A DNA stretch of 64,000 bases from JBBTCX01 sp964494205. Lineage in GTDB: Bacteria > Planctomycetota > Phycisphaerae > UBA1845. The notes beneath the pieces were generated by a model, which was not told the DNA's origin, searched no databases, and saw only the letters and a program-made list of their open reading frames with translations. This document shows, piece by piece, positions 19,326 through 29,400 of this stretch (position 1 is its first letter; every line of letters begins with the position of its first letter). Location: assembly GCA_964494205.1 (NCBI GenBank), contig CAZBRD010000010.1:1-64000 (forward strand), written 5' to 3'. A program made the translations under genes and the position numbers.

Positions 19326-19925
19326 ATGTCCATTCATGCCATGTCCGCCACCCAGAGCAGCCTGTTGAGTCGCGTTCGCGATCTGCAGGACGCCGACAGT
19401 TGGCTGCGCTTCGATAAGCTCTATCGCCCCATGCTTACGGAATACGCCCGGCAAAGAGGACTGCGACAAGAGGCATCGGAGGATATTGCCCAACAATGTC
19501 TGGCTGCGATCGTTAACGCGATTCCCCGATTTCGTCGGCAGAAGAGTTTCCGTGCGTGGCTTCGAAAAATGGTTCACCACAAAGTCAGCGACCACTTAAC
19601 CCGAGAGAAACGTCACCTGCAGGGCGCGTCCGATGCGATCGAGCAATCCGCGGTCAACGAGTCGGCGCCGGTGCAGTTATGGCAACAGCGGTGGAACGAG
19701 GCGCATATCCAATACATACTCGATGAGCTGCGTGGGGAGGTGGCTGAGCATACGCTGCGCGCCTTTGAGATGTATGTGATCCATGAATATCCGGTGGAAG
19801 AGATCGAGCGAATTCTGGGGATGACAGCCAATCAGATTTATGTCGCCAAGAGTCGTGTGCTGCATCACCTGCGCAATGGTCGGTTCGCCGACATGCTTGA
19901 GTCGTTGTACGAGGTGGACCCATGA
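19326..19925 (+). CDS. ECF-type sigma-70 factor
   Basis: 199 residues with region 2 (about 30-100: DKLYRPMLTEYARQRGLRQEASEDIAQQCLAAIVNAIPRF, FRAWLRKMVHHKVSDHL) and region 4 (about 145-190: YPVEEIERILGMTANQIYVAKSRVLHHLR). Regions 1 and 3 are missing, as in extracytoplasmic-function sigma factors. Its stop overlaps the ATG of the kinase gene by 4 bases, so the two proteins are made together, and the kinase carries a zinc-finger anti-sigma motif. The layout matches the sigma factor/kinase pairs known from Planctomycetota; the kinase is the likely regulator. Start could also be ATG 19341. Confidence 0.9.
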   Translation: MSIHAMSATQSSLLSRVRDLQDADSWLRFDKLYRPMLTEYARQRGLRQEASEDIAQQCLAAIVNAIPRFRRQKSFRAWLRKMVHHKVSDHLTREKRHLQGASDAIEQSAVNESAPVQLWQQRWNEAHIQYILDELRGEVAEHTLRAFEMYVIHEYPVEEIERILGMTANQIYVAKSRVLHHLRNGRFADMLESLYEVDP

Positions 19926-21292
19926 ACACGGATTGTCCGAAGTCCGATTGGCTGGAGAATTTTGAGAGCGGACGATTGTCCGACGGCACTTCCCAACCCA
20001 TCGAGCGTCACGTCAGTCAGTGTCATCATTGCAGCGAAAGAATGCGGCGCATCCGGCAATCCAATGTCGACGCACGTTACGCCCGCGATCTGTTTCGAAA
20101 AGTGGGCAGTACGCGCATACTCGCTTTTTCAGGGGACTCGGGCGGTTCGAATGAGGCAGGGCGGCGGATGCCGACGTCGGTGGTGCTCACGCGATCGGTC
20201 TCAGACGGCGGCACAATTTCCACCGGCACTTCCATGTCCCACTCAGCGTGGCCAATTTCAGACTATGAACGAATCCAGCTTTGCGGCGAGGGAGCGTATG
20301 GCTCGGTGTGGGCAGTGCGAGATCGCGTGGGCGTGTATCGAGCGCTGAAACTCATCGACCTCGAGCGCATTGGCCGGGCGAGTGCGTCGCAACGCGAGCG
20401 AAGCGCGCTGGAGACATATTGCCGCACGGTTCATCGGCATCCGTATCTTGTAACGGTCTATCACATTGGCATGGTAGATCATCTGCTCTACTACACGATG
20501 GAACTGGCAGACGACTGCAACAGCATCGGAATGGTCCGCGACAAATTCCCGCCGAACTATAGGCCCCTGATGCTGGAGACGCTCGTGCGGCGAGGTCGTT
20601 TGCAGATTGACGTAGCCATGGAGCTCGCGCGACGACTCCTGCGCGGATTGTCGAAGCTCCACAATCTCGATCTGGTGCATCGCGATGTGAAACCGTCCAA
20701 CGTCATTTTCGTGAACCGACAGCCGAAGCTCGCGGACATCGGGATGGTTTCCACCGAGACCGAAGCGGGCATCAAGATCGGCACGCCGGAGTATATGCCG
20801 CCCGACAAAGTCATGAACAAGACGGCCGATACCTATGCGTTCGGTAAGGTCCTGCACCAGATGATTGCGGGCCGCAACGCGTCGACGTTTCCTTCGTTGC
20901 CGCCCGACCGCATGCACGGCAGTCAGCGATGGGACATGGCCCGGCTAAATGAGTTGATCGTGCGGGCGTGTTCACCCAAAGCGGAAGACCGCTACGCCAA
21001 CGCGGGCCTGATGCTTGAGGACCTCGATGCCTGCGCAGATTTGCAGATCGATTCGCTGATGGAGCCTGTGCCCGATGATGAGTTCACCGCGTTGCCGTCG
21101 ACTCGCCGAGCGTTTGTGAGCGCCGCCATCGAGGCCTCGTCCAAGAGCGAAGGAACGGATGACGAAAGAACCGTGCGGCGATCTGAGGCTGCGGAAGTGG
21201 CGATTGCCTTTGCCCGTGCAGTTCCATGGATTCTCGGATTCGTTACGCTGATGCTCGCCATGTTCTATGGAATGCGCATCTTAGGATTCTAA
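19922..21292 (+). CDS. Membrane Ser/Thr protein kinase with N-terminal zinc-finger anti-sigma motif
   Basis: 456 residues. N-terminal ZAS-type motif: His30, Cys34 and Cys37 (H-x3-C-x2-C). A linker of about 70 residues follows, then a Hanks-type kinase: Gly loop GEGAYGSV (122-129), ALK lysine 143, HRDVKPSN (253-260), and DIG (272-274) in place of DFG with the metal-binding Asp kept. A single C-terminal membrane helix (about 432-453) follows a 60-residue tail. Expected role: hold the partner sigma factor at the membrane and release or phosphorylate it on a signal (inference). The C-terminal helix leaves almost nothing outside, so the signal is probably intracellular or in the membrane. It runs convergent with modC, overlapping at the stops. 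Confidence 0.9.
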   Translation: MNTDCPKSDWLENFESGRLSDGTSQPIERHVSQCHHCSERMRRIRQSNVDARYARDLFRKVGSTRILAFSGDSGGSNEAGRRMPTSVVLTRSVSDGGTISTGTSMSHSAWPISDYERIQLCGEGAYGSVWAVRDRVGVYRALKLIDLERIGRASASQRERSALETYCRTVHRHPYLVTVYHIGMVDHLLYYTMELADDCNSIGMVRDKFPPNYRPLMLETLVRRGRLQIDVAMELARRLLRGLSKLHNLDLVHRDVKPSNVIFVNRQPKLADIGMVSTETEAGIKIGTPEYMPPDKVMNKTADTYAFGKVLHQMIAGRNASTFPSLPPDRMHGSQRWDMARLNELIVRACSPKAEDRYANAGLMLEDLDACADLQIDSLMEPVPDDEFTALPSTRRAFVSAAIEASSKSEGTDDERTVRRSEAAEVAIAFARAVPWILGFVTLMLAMFYGMRILGF

Positions 21293-21942
21293 TCGACGAG
21301 TCGTTTCACATCGCGTCCGTTAGTCAGTTGAATCGTCTTTTGAGCAATTCGACGGACAGACTCCTGATCGTGGCTGACGAAGATCGCGATGATTCCGCGT
21401 TCATCGATGATTTGGCGCAAATCGTCCATGACACGCTGTTTGAGCGATTCATGCTGTGCGTTCACCGGCTCATCCATTAGCAGAATCTTGGGCCCCCGAA
21501 GCAGTGCGCGACCGAGAGCCACGCGCTGGCACTGGCCGCCACTGAGCGTTTCCGGAAGTCGATCAATCAGAGGCTCCAGTTCGAGCACAGAGAGGATTCG
21601 CGAGAAATCATCCTGCTGGCCACTCGAATGGCGCGCACCATATCGCAAATTGCGCAACACCGTCATGTGTGGAAACAAAAGGTCATCCTGTGGAACAAAC
21701 CCAACACTGCGATGCTCCGGCGGAACGTTGATTCCACCAGTGGTGTCAATCAGGCGTTGGTCGCTTAGCGATACTTGAGCAACCTGCGGTTGGAGGAACC
21801 CGGCGAGAATGTTGAGAATGGTGGTCTTGCCCGCACCGGATGGTCCAACCAATGCGGTGACACCGGGCGGCGCCGTGAGATCTACATCAAGCTCGAACCC
21901 GCTGGTGAATCGATGATGCAACCTCGCTTGCAGCATGGTCAT
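21289..21942 (-). CDS. modC: Molybdate ABC transporter, ATP-binding subunit (short form)
   Basis: 217 residues. Walker A GPSGAGKTT, Q-loop FVPQDDLLFP, signature LSGGQCQRVALGRALLRGP, Walker B KILLMDEP and the switch His SHDQE are all present. It powers molybdate (or tungstate) import with ModB and ModA. It ends soon after the nucleotide-binding domain, so the C-terminal TOBE/Mop regulatory domain of canonical ModC (about 350 residues) is missing. The ATG overlaps the modB stop by 4 bases. Sulfate or another oxyanion cannot be excluded from this subunit alone. Confidence 0.85.
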   Translation of the reverse strand: MTMLQARLHHRFTSGFELDVDLTAPPGVTALVGPSGAGKTTILNILAGFLQPQVAQVSLSDQRLIDTTGGINVPPEHRSVGFVPQDDLLFPHMTVLRNLRYGARHSSGQQDDFSRILSVLELEPLIDRLPETLSGGQCQRVALGRALLRGPKILLMDEPVNAQHESLKQRVMDDLRQIIDERGIIAIFVSHDQESVRRIAQKTIQLTNGRDVKRLVD

Positions 21943-22634
21943 GAGGCCTTGGTTGCCGCTGAGGGCGCGTTCTTGCGCATGAGCTTTTCGCTAACGATGA
22001 GCGCGCCCCACGCGACGATTACCGAAATGACGACGAGTCGCCACGCGCGCGAAACCGTGTCGGGCGATTCAAGCGAACCATAGACAGCCAGCGGTACCGT
22101 CCGCGTTTGGCCCGCGATGCTGCCAGCGATCATGATCGTCGCGCCGAATTCCCCCCACCCGCGCGCGAAGGCAAGCGCAATTCCGGAGATGATGGCAGGG
22201 CGCGCTAGCGGAATGCTGATGGAAAAGAACGCTCGCAACTTTCCCGCGCCCAACGTACGGGCCATCGTTTCTAATCGCGGATCGACCGACGCGAAGCCAA
22301 GTCGAACGCTGCGGAGCAACAACGGAAACCCAACCACGCCGGCAGCAATGGTCGCTGCCCACCAAGTGAAGGCGATCCGTACATCGAACCATGATTCGAG
22401 GATTTGCCCGATCGGGCCGCGGCGACCGAACAGGACTAGCAACAGATATCCCACGACGACGGGCGGCAGGACGAGCGGAAGCATCAGCAGAGTCTCGACG
22501 ACTATCTTGCCACGAAATTCTCGCCGCGCGAGCAACCAGCCAAGCGCGATCGCCGGCGGCAACGAGAAGGCCACAGCCACCAACGACACTTTCAGGCTGA
22601 TGCCCAGTGCAACCAGCTCGTCCTCACGAAGCAT
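21939..22634 (-). CDS. modB: Molybdate ABC transporter permease
   Basis: 231 residues with about five membrane helices and the inner-membrane permease EAA-like loop (ETMARTLGAGKLRAFFSISIPLARPAIISGIALAFARGWGEFGATIMIAG), which docks on ModC. The GEFGATIM segment is typical of the ModB/CysT branch. It lies 18 bases after modA and overlaps modC, forming a tight modABC operon. No molybdate-sensing riboswitch or ModE site was recognised upstream. Confidence 0.9.
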   Translation of the reverse strand: MLREDELVALGISLKVSLVAVAFSLPPAIALGWLLARREFRGKIVVETLLMLPLVLPPVVVGYLLLVLFGRRGPIGQILESWFDVRIAFTWWAATIAAGVVGFPLLLRSVRLGFASVDPRLETMARTLGAGKLRAFFSISIPLARPAIISGIALAFARGWGEFGATIMIAGSIAGQTRTVPLAVYGSLESPDTVSRAWRLVVISVIVAWGALIVSEKLMRKNAPSAATKAS

Positions 22635-22652
22635 CAGGCGGTCTCGCTCGTA

Positions 22653-23450
22653 TTACTCAATGATCGTGAATCCAGCAGCCTTGAACACATCTTTGGCGGA
22701 TTGCGATTTGAGGTGTTCGAAGAACGCGGCTGCGTCATTGTTTGGCTCTGCGTGCTTAAGTAACGCCATCGGATAACGAATCGGTTCGTGCAGCGATTCT
22801 TCAATCTGGCACGCAACTTCAACCGTCTTTGAAACTCGGGCGTCCGTGGCGTAGACGATTCCAGCTTCGACTTCGGCCCGGTCCACATAAGTCAGCGTCA
22901 CTCGGACATCACTGCCTCGGACGATTTTTCCGCTGTCGATAAGCGTCTGAAAAATGTCGAGTTTCTTGAGCGCCTGCTCGGCATACTTGCCGGCTGGGAC
23001 GCCCTCGCCGGCCAATGCGAGCTTCTTCACTTCAGGTTTGATCAGGTCTCGCGGCTCAATGATAGTGATCTCGCTGTCCTTAGGTTTCACGATGACCAGT
23101 CGATTGCCGAGAATCATCTTCTCCGAGGTGACGAGATTTGCCTGAGTGACTTTCTGCATCCATTCCTTGCTGGCAGATATGAACAGCTCTGCTGGGGCGC
23201 CTTCGATGATCTGCGTGGCCAGCTGATTGGAACCGGCCATCGAAAGCTGAATTTTGATTCCACTTTCTTTTTCGTATTGCGTGGCGATAGTCTCCATCGG
23301 CTCCTTAAGACTGGCGGCTGCGAAGACGGTGACGACTTTGCTCATGGCAGCCGGTTTTTTCTTGGCGGGTGCTTCTTCTGCAAGGCTCGGAGCGATTCCC
23401 TGCACAAGCATTGCAAACAGCATTAGGGAGCTTAAGCAGGCCTTTTGCAC
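22653..23450 (-). CDS. modA: Periplasmic molybdate-binding protein
   Basis: 265 residues from the GTG at 23450, preferred over an upstream TTG at 23480 because GGAGGCG lies 6 bases before it and a signal peptide starts at once (QKACLSSLMLFAMLVQGIAPSLAEE). Family motifs: VFAAASLKEPMETIATQYEK, LSMAGSNQLATQIIEGAPAELFISAS, and LTYVDRAEVEAGIVYATDARVS. It binds the oxyanion in the periplasm and delivers it to ModB. The Ser in AAS and in AGS would be ligand contacts by family knowledge. Confidence 0.92.
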   Translation of the reverse strand: MQKACLSSLMLFAMLVQGIAPSLAEEAPAKKKPAAMSKVVTVFAAASLKEPMETIATQYEKESGIKIQLSMAGSNQLATQIIEGAPAELFISASKEWMQKVTQANLVTSEKMILGNRLVIVKPKDSEITIIEPRDLIKPEVKKLALAGEGVPAGKYAEQALKKLDIFQTLIDSGKIVRGSDVRVTLTYVDRAEVEAGIVYATDARVSKTVEVACQIEESLHEPIRYPMALLKHAEPNNDAAAFFEHLKSQSAKDVFKAAGFTIIE

Positions 23451-23499
23451 TTGTTCGCCTCCGAGGTGACCAGTTTTCAACTAGCCTTAACCAGAGTTC

Positions 23500-26271
23500 T
23501 CATTTCCCTTCCGCCCACGTTCGCCCCGTGCCCACATCGACGCCGATCGGAACGCGCAGCGACATGGCGTTTTGCATCTTGTCGCGGATCATAGCTGCTT
23601 CAGCTTCGACCGACTTCTTGGCCACCTCGAATACCAATTCGTCATGCACCTGAATCAGCAATCGCGCAGAATAGCGGCCCGTCTTCAACTCGCGGTGAAT
23701 ATCCACCATGGCTTTCTTGATCAGATCAGCGGCTGAGCCTTGCACGACTGTGTTCACCGCGATGCGCTCGCCGAAGAGCATTTGCGCGCGATTGCTCGAT
23801 TGTAGTTCCGCGATGGGTCGCCGACGGCCCAGAATCGTTTCCGCATAACCCGTTCGCTTCGCCTCGGAGATGCAACGATCGATGAACGCACGAATGCCAG
23901 GATACCGCTGGAAATATCGCTCGATAAACTGCTTGGCTTCCGTCTGTGAGATATCCAAGGCACGCGAAAGTCCAAAGGCTGATTGACCGTAAATGATTCC
24001 AAAATTGACGGCCTTGGCGGCGGATCGCTGGGCGGATGTCACTTCGTCCGGACTCACGCCATTCACTTCAGCCGCAACAGCGCGGTGAATGTCCAACCCG
24101 GCGTTGAATGCGGCAATCAGGTTTTCGTCCTCGCAGAAATGCGCGAGCAAGCGCAATTCAATTTGAGAATAGTCTGCAGTCAGCAGGACGTCGTCCTTGG
24201 ACTGAGCCACGAACGCCTCGCGAATCTGCTTGCCGGTTGATGTACGGATCGGAATGTTCTGAAGATTCGGATCGCTCGACGACAGTCGTCCGGTGATCGC
24301 GCCGGACTGCTTGAAGTTGGCGTGTATTCGACCGGTGCGCCGGCAGATCATCGTCGGCAGCGTGTCGACATACGTGCCCTTTAGCTTGGCTAATTCGCGA
24401 TACTCCAGCACGAGTCGCGGGATCGGGTTCTCGCTAGTTTCAGCTAATTCCTCCAAAGTTTCCGCGTCGGTGCTGCGACCCGTTTTCGTTTTTCGCACCA
24501 CTTGTAAGCCTTGTTCATCGAACAGCACCGTAGCGAGTTGCTTGGTTGAATCAATGTTGAACGTGTGTCCCGCCGCCTTGTGAACTTCTTTAGAAAGCTC
24601 CATCATGCGGTCAGCCATCTGCCCGGAGAGTTTTTTTAGCAGGTCCGTGTCTATGGCGATGCCGTTGTTCTCCATGTCGGTGAGAACTTCGACCAGCGGC
24701 ATCTCGACTTCGTTGAACAGCGGTTCGAAGTGGCTGCCGCGAATGCGCGGCTCGAAGACTTCGTACACTTGCCACGTGTAGTCTGCGTCTTCGGCGGCGT
24801 ACTCGCACACGCGCTGCGTATCGATCTGATCCATGGTGAGCTGGTCCTTGCCTTTGCCGATCAGGTCGGTAATGGGAATCATGTCGTGGCCGGTCAGCGA
24901 CTTCGCCAGCGAGTCGATCGAGTGAGAGTTGCGCATCGGGTCGAGCAGCGAACTGGCGATCATCGTGTCGAACGAAACGCCCGCGACATTCATACCAATC
25001 TGCTTTAATACCAGCGAATCATATTTGATGTTCTGTCCAATTTTCTGAACAGAGTTGTCTTCCATGATAGGCTTGAGCTTGGCCACGACCTTGTCGAGCG
25101 GCAGCACTTTGCCCATGGAAGATCGCAACGGCAGGTAGTACCCGACGTTTGATTCCCACGAAAAAGACATGCCCACGATGTCGGCAGCCACCGGGTTGAT
25201 GCCGGTCGTTTCGGTATCGAACGCAAATCGCGATTGTTTGGTAAGTTCCTCAACAAAGCGATCGAATTCACCCATCGTGTCAACGAGACGATAGTCTCCG
25301 GGCTTAGATTCCCTCTTTTCGTCAATCGCATCGAACAATGTCGCGGACGCTTCACCCACCTTCGGCGACTCTGTACTCGCAGTGGCTGCACCTGTGTACG
25401 CACCCGCTGCGCCGCCCAAAGCCAAAAGCTGATCCTTGAGTGACTTGAACCCAAGCTCGTTGAAAATCGGCAAGGCAGCCGCAGGTTGCAGACGTGCCAT
25501 GTCGCAGTGAGCCAATTCAAACGAAAGCGGCACGTCGCGGCGAAGCGTGACCAGTTCGCGCGTGATGGGTAGTTGCTCTGCAAACTTCTTGAGACTCTCT
25601 TTCAGCTTCGGTGTCTGTTCGTCGGCATGGTCCAAGACAGCGTCTGCGCTGCCGTATTGATTGATCAGCTTCGCAGCCGTCTTCGGCCCAACACCGACAA
25701 CTCCTGGAATGTTGTCCGTTGTGTCGCCAATCAGAATCTGCACTTCCACAGCCTTGTCCGGCGTGAAGCCTTTGGACGCCAGAACACCGGCTGCGTCGAT
25801 CACTTCATTCTTCACAGGGTCGTACAACCGAACTCGTTCGGTGATCAGTTGGTCAAGGTCTTTGTCGCGACTCACAAGATATAGGTCGACGTCGCCACCA
25901 TCTAACTGCGACGCGATGGTGGCCATCACGTCGTCGGCTTCAAAACCCGATACGCGGAATATCGGAATCCTTAGTGCTTCGACGATCGTGACGATTCGAT
26001 CCGCCTGCGAGTGCAACGACTCCGGCGTCTCATCGCGATTGGCTTTGTACTCGGGGTAGAGCTTGGTGCGGAACACCGACTTGTCGCTTACGTCCATCGC
26101 CATCGCGAGGTAATCAGGTTTTCGTTGCTTGATGAGGTTGAACAGCATCGAGCAGAAGACGTGCACGGCCTTCGTCGGCTCGCCCGTGGGACTCGTCAGA
26201 TCGCGAAACGGCGCGAAGAACGCGCGGAAAATCTGGGCGTGACCATCGATGATGTAAAAGCTTTTTGGCAT
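23500..26271 (-). CDS. polA: DNA polymerase I
   Basis: 923 residues from the ATG at 26271 (MPKSFYIIDGHAQIFRAF, a normal PolA start; the frame continues upstream without a start site). The 5'-3' exonuclease domain spans about 1-290. The 3'-5' proofreading domain (about 325-510) has DTETTG (352-357), GQNIKYD and YAAEDADYT, so it appears active, unlike in many bacteria. Polymerase motifs are A DYSQIE (700-705), the O-helix RSAAKAVNFGIIYG, and C VHDE (875-878). It handles Okazaki fragment and repair synthesis. All catalytic carboxylates are present. Confidence 0.96.
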   Translation of the reverse strand: MPKSFYIIDGHAQIFRAFFAPFRDLTSPTGEPTKAVHVFCSMLFNLIKQRKPDYLAMAMDVSDKSVFRTKLYPEYKANRDETPESLHSQADRIVTIVEALRIPIFRVSGFEADDVMATIASQLDGGDVDLYLVSRDKDLDQLITERVRLYDPVKNEVIDAAGVLASKGFTPDKAVEVQILIGDTTDNIPGVVGVGPKTAAKLINQYGSADAVLDHADEQTPKLKESLKKFAEQLPITRELVTLRRDVPLSFELAHCDMARLQPAAALPIFNELGFKSLKDQLLALGGAAGAYTGAATASTESPKVGEASATLFDAIDEKRESKPGDYRLVDTMGEFDRFVEELTKQSRFAFDTETTGINPVAADIVGMSFSWESNVGYYLPLRSSMGKVLPLDKVVAKLKPIMEDNSVQKIGQNIKYDSLVLKQIGMNVAGVSFDTMIASSLLDPMRNSHSIDSLAKSLTGHDMIPITDLIGKGKDQLTMDQIDTQRVCEYAAEDADYTWQVYEVFEPRIRGSHFEPLFNEVEMPLVEVLTDMENNGIAIDTDLLKKLSGQMADRMMELSKEVHKAAGHTFNIDSTKQLATVLFDEQGLQVVRKTKTGRSTDAETLEELAETSENPIPRLVLEYRELAKLKGTYVDTLPTMICRRTGRIHANFKQSGAITGRLSSSDPNLQNIPIRTSTGKQIREAFVAQSKDDVLLTADYSQIELRLLAHFCEDENLIAAFNAGLDIHRAVAAEVNGVSPDEVTSAQRSAAKAVNFGIIYGQSAFGLSRALDISQTEAKQFIERYFQRYPGIRAFIDRCISEAKRTGYAETILGRRRPIAELQSSNRAQMLFGERIAVNTVVQGSAADLIKKAMVDIHRELKTGRYSARLLIQVHDELVFEVAKKSVEAEAAMIRDKMQNAMSLRVPIGVDVGTGRTWAEGK

Positions 26272-26350
26272 AAGTAATAGAACGCGAAATGATACAAGCA
26301 ATCGCACCGACGGGCGAGCGTGCGCGAATGGCCGTTCATGCGGCTTGGCC

Positions 26351-26387
26351 GAAAGAAAGCGGGGCGGATTCATCGAACCCGCCCCGC
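26351..26387 (-). terminator. Rho-independent terminator of the caspase-like gene
   Basis: Arms 26359-26367 and 26379-26387 pair perfectly over 9 G/C-rich bases with an 11-base loop. Reading the minus strand, TTTCTTTC follows. It lies 32 bases past the stop of the caspase-like gene and before polA, so it probably separates the two transcripts. Confidence 0.75.
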
Positions 26388-26418
26388 CTAAAAAGAGGTA
26401 TAGAGTCAGCCCGATTCG

Positions 26419-29400
26419 CTACGGGCAACCGCAGGGATTACCACCCGCGAAGGCATTCAGCACAAACAGTATGTCATCGAGATTGATCACGTTGTTCCCA
26501 CCGCACGGTGCGATGTCACCGTTGAAGCACGAGGCGAAGTTCGCGAATCCCTGCAACACACACAGAATGTCGTCGAGGTTTGCATTGGACGGTCCCATGC
26601 AGTTCACGTTGCCGAACGACACCGGGTCGGGTACGCAGAACCCCAATCCCACATGGCACGTCACGCACGTGCATGAATTGTTGTCATCAAAGCTCGCACA
26701 CTGGCTGTTCATGAAACACGCCACCGTGGAACAATTGTTCAACGGATCGAGCGGACAAGGATCGTTGCAATAGATCAACCCATCGCCGTCGTAGTCACTG
26801 TCCGAAACACCGCATCCGCATTCCCCCGGAGTGACCTTGAGGTAATCAGTGGGGCAGAGGTCGCACGCATCGCCCGTTCCGTCACCATCCTGATCCTGCT
26901 GACCCGGGTTGAAGGTCGGGCAATTGTCGACTCCGTCGCCGACACCGTCGAGATCGAGATCGGCTACGGCGCAGGTCACCGTGTTGCCTGGCGGAACGCT
27001 TGAAGTCGCGATCCACGGCGAATTGGTCGGCGATCCGCTCAGGTGAATGCGACATCCACCTTCGGACGTGGCGCATTGCAACAACCCGCTTTGAGTCGCG
27101 TCGAGCGGGCCGCAACTCGAGTCCGCCGGGCCATACGGATCCTCAGTACACCCACATTGCGTCACAAGGAACTCCGGAGTCCACGTGGCCGGGAAACAAA
27201 ACCCCGTGCCAACGCAATCCGCCTGGTGCTCGAAGCACGGGTCGAGCGGAGTCTCAAACACCAGTGGGCAAACTTCCTGCGGCCGCGCCGGGCAGACCGT
27301 GTGCTGCGTGTTTGTGCTCGGATCAAACAGCGAGAACGGGACGACGATTTGTGATGCGGGGTTACCCGGCATCGTTTCCGCAACACCAGGAACGAATTGT
27401 CCGTTGGAAGGCGCGATCAATCCCAACCCTGGGAACGCTTGGTGAACCCACTGCGCGCCAAACGATTGAAACTGCACCGGCGGCAATCCGAAGAACCCGG
27501 TGTCAAGAACACGAATGTCATGTGGATTGTTGGCGCGCATGAAAGTGAACACCGGCTGCACGAGCAGCTGTGTATCGAACACGCCGCCGTTGGGATGCGT
27601 CTTCGTCACGTTCATTGATCCTTCCGGCGCAGTGGTCGTCGTGGTTATGCCTACGTACCACGGCTCAAAGAACGTGCCTCCGTTGTATGACACGGTGATC
27701 GGATTGACGGAGACGAGATTCAACGCCACCAATTCGATCGGCACCGTGGCGTTCGCCGGTGGCGGAACGAAAGGTGAAATCGGATTGGTGCGCCGTCGCA
27801 CCAGCGTGTTCGCCGTGCCGTACTGGTCACGATCTGTTGGAATTCCGGTGAAGGGATTCACCGTGCCAAAGAACGGATCGGACCCCGGGCCAAAAAACCC
27901 CGGCGGCAGCGGCGGATTCGAACCAAATCCGAAGGATGTAAATGTCGGCGGTGCGGTGAAATCATCCGGTGTATACAACGGATCATCCGGCGGCTGAATG
28001 GGGCAAAAACACGGACATTCGCCATCGCTGGCTGCGGGTACCGTCTGTCTCTTCAGGCGAGGACGTACCCACTCATGCGCTTCCTTCGGCGTTACGTTTC
28101 CGTCGCCGTCTGCATCTGCACCAGCGGGTTTGCCGCCAGCAGCCAATGAACATTCTCTAAATGCGACCGAATAGGCGCCGCCCTTGGTCTGCGAGCCTTT
28201 TGAAGTTTCGCTGGCCAGCGATGAGGCCATGATCGTACGTCCGGTACCGCTGATGCCGCCTGCAGTTAACCAGCTTCCAGCGAAGCAAGTGTCGAGCATC
28301 ACCGTCACGTGGCACGATTTGTCTGGTGTATCGCATAGCTCACCTGAGCAAGCTGGGATCTTGTCCAGCATTAGCTTTAGTTGGTCGCCAGTCAGATCAA
28401 ATGATCGGAAGTGAACCTTACCGTGGACGTTGTCACTCTTAGAATATCCATGCGTGGATATGAAGATCAGGACACGGTCGACGCAAACGAGGCTCAGGCT
28501 GTTTATCCAATTATTGATTCTTGCCGCAGTGACGTTGTTCGTTGGATCACTATCCGCATCGGAATAGGTTGTTGTGTTGTAGCCACGCGCGGCAAAGAAG
28601 CCGGGGGTAGCTTCATGATCAGCTCGCATCATCGTTTCGCCCGCATTGTCCGGGCCGATAAGCACCAGTGCATAGTAATTCACCGGGATGTCCCATTCTT
28701 CCGCTGGACCCTTACCGGGTGAAGGTCCTCCAGGCGGTGGAGGTGGTGGAGGCGGTGGCGGCGGTGGTGGTCCCGGGGGAGGACCCGGCGGCGGAGGTGG
28801 CGGGGGAGGCGGTGGGGGAGGTGGTGGCGGCGGTGGTCCCCCAGGCGGCGATGCCGGAGGCGGCGGAGATCCACCGTTAGGTAATGTTCCCGGCGCGGGC
28901 GGATCGGTTGGACAATCCGACAGATACGACAGGAAATCCTCTACTTCGCCGAATCCGAATTGTCCGCTGCCGTCCCACCCAAACGGGCCCCATGGAATCG
29001 GATCAATCGGTGTACGATCCAGCACAACGCGAATCCAAACCTGCGTGGGATTGATCGCAATCGTGCCCCACGAGAAGGCCGGGCTCACGATGGTCTGCAT
29101 CATACCAGGGTTGACATTGATGAATTGGTTCTGGACTGCCCACTCGATCCCCGCCGCGGCGCCGCCCCATGATCCGTTGCGATCAAAGTCTAACACCGCG
29201 TTCACGTACCGGGGGGTGAATGGAGCAAAAGCAGACGCCGTTACATCGTAAATCAATCGCGCCTGCGGAGGCGAGAAGTTGGGGTCGTACGCAAGGAACA
29301 TGCGTTCATCCGAGTCGGCATCCACAAGATTGGGCACGCCGTCGGAATCCGTTGCGTCAATGGCATCGTTCTCGTTGCTGACCAATTTGCCCAGCGTTTC

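Noticed and set aside
28688..29251. Polyglycine plus-strand frame
   Set aside because: Mirror of the polyproline tract of the caspase-like protein; no family resemblance beyond Gly repeats.
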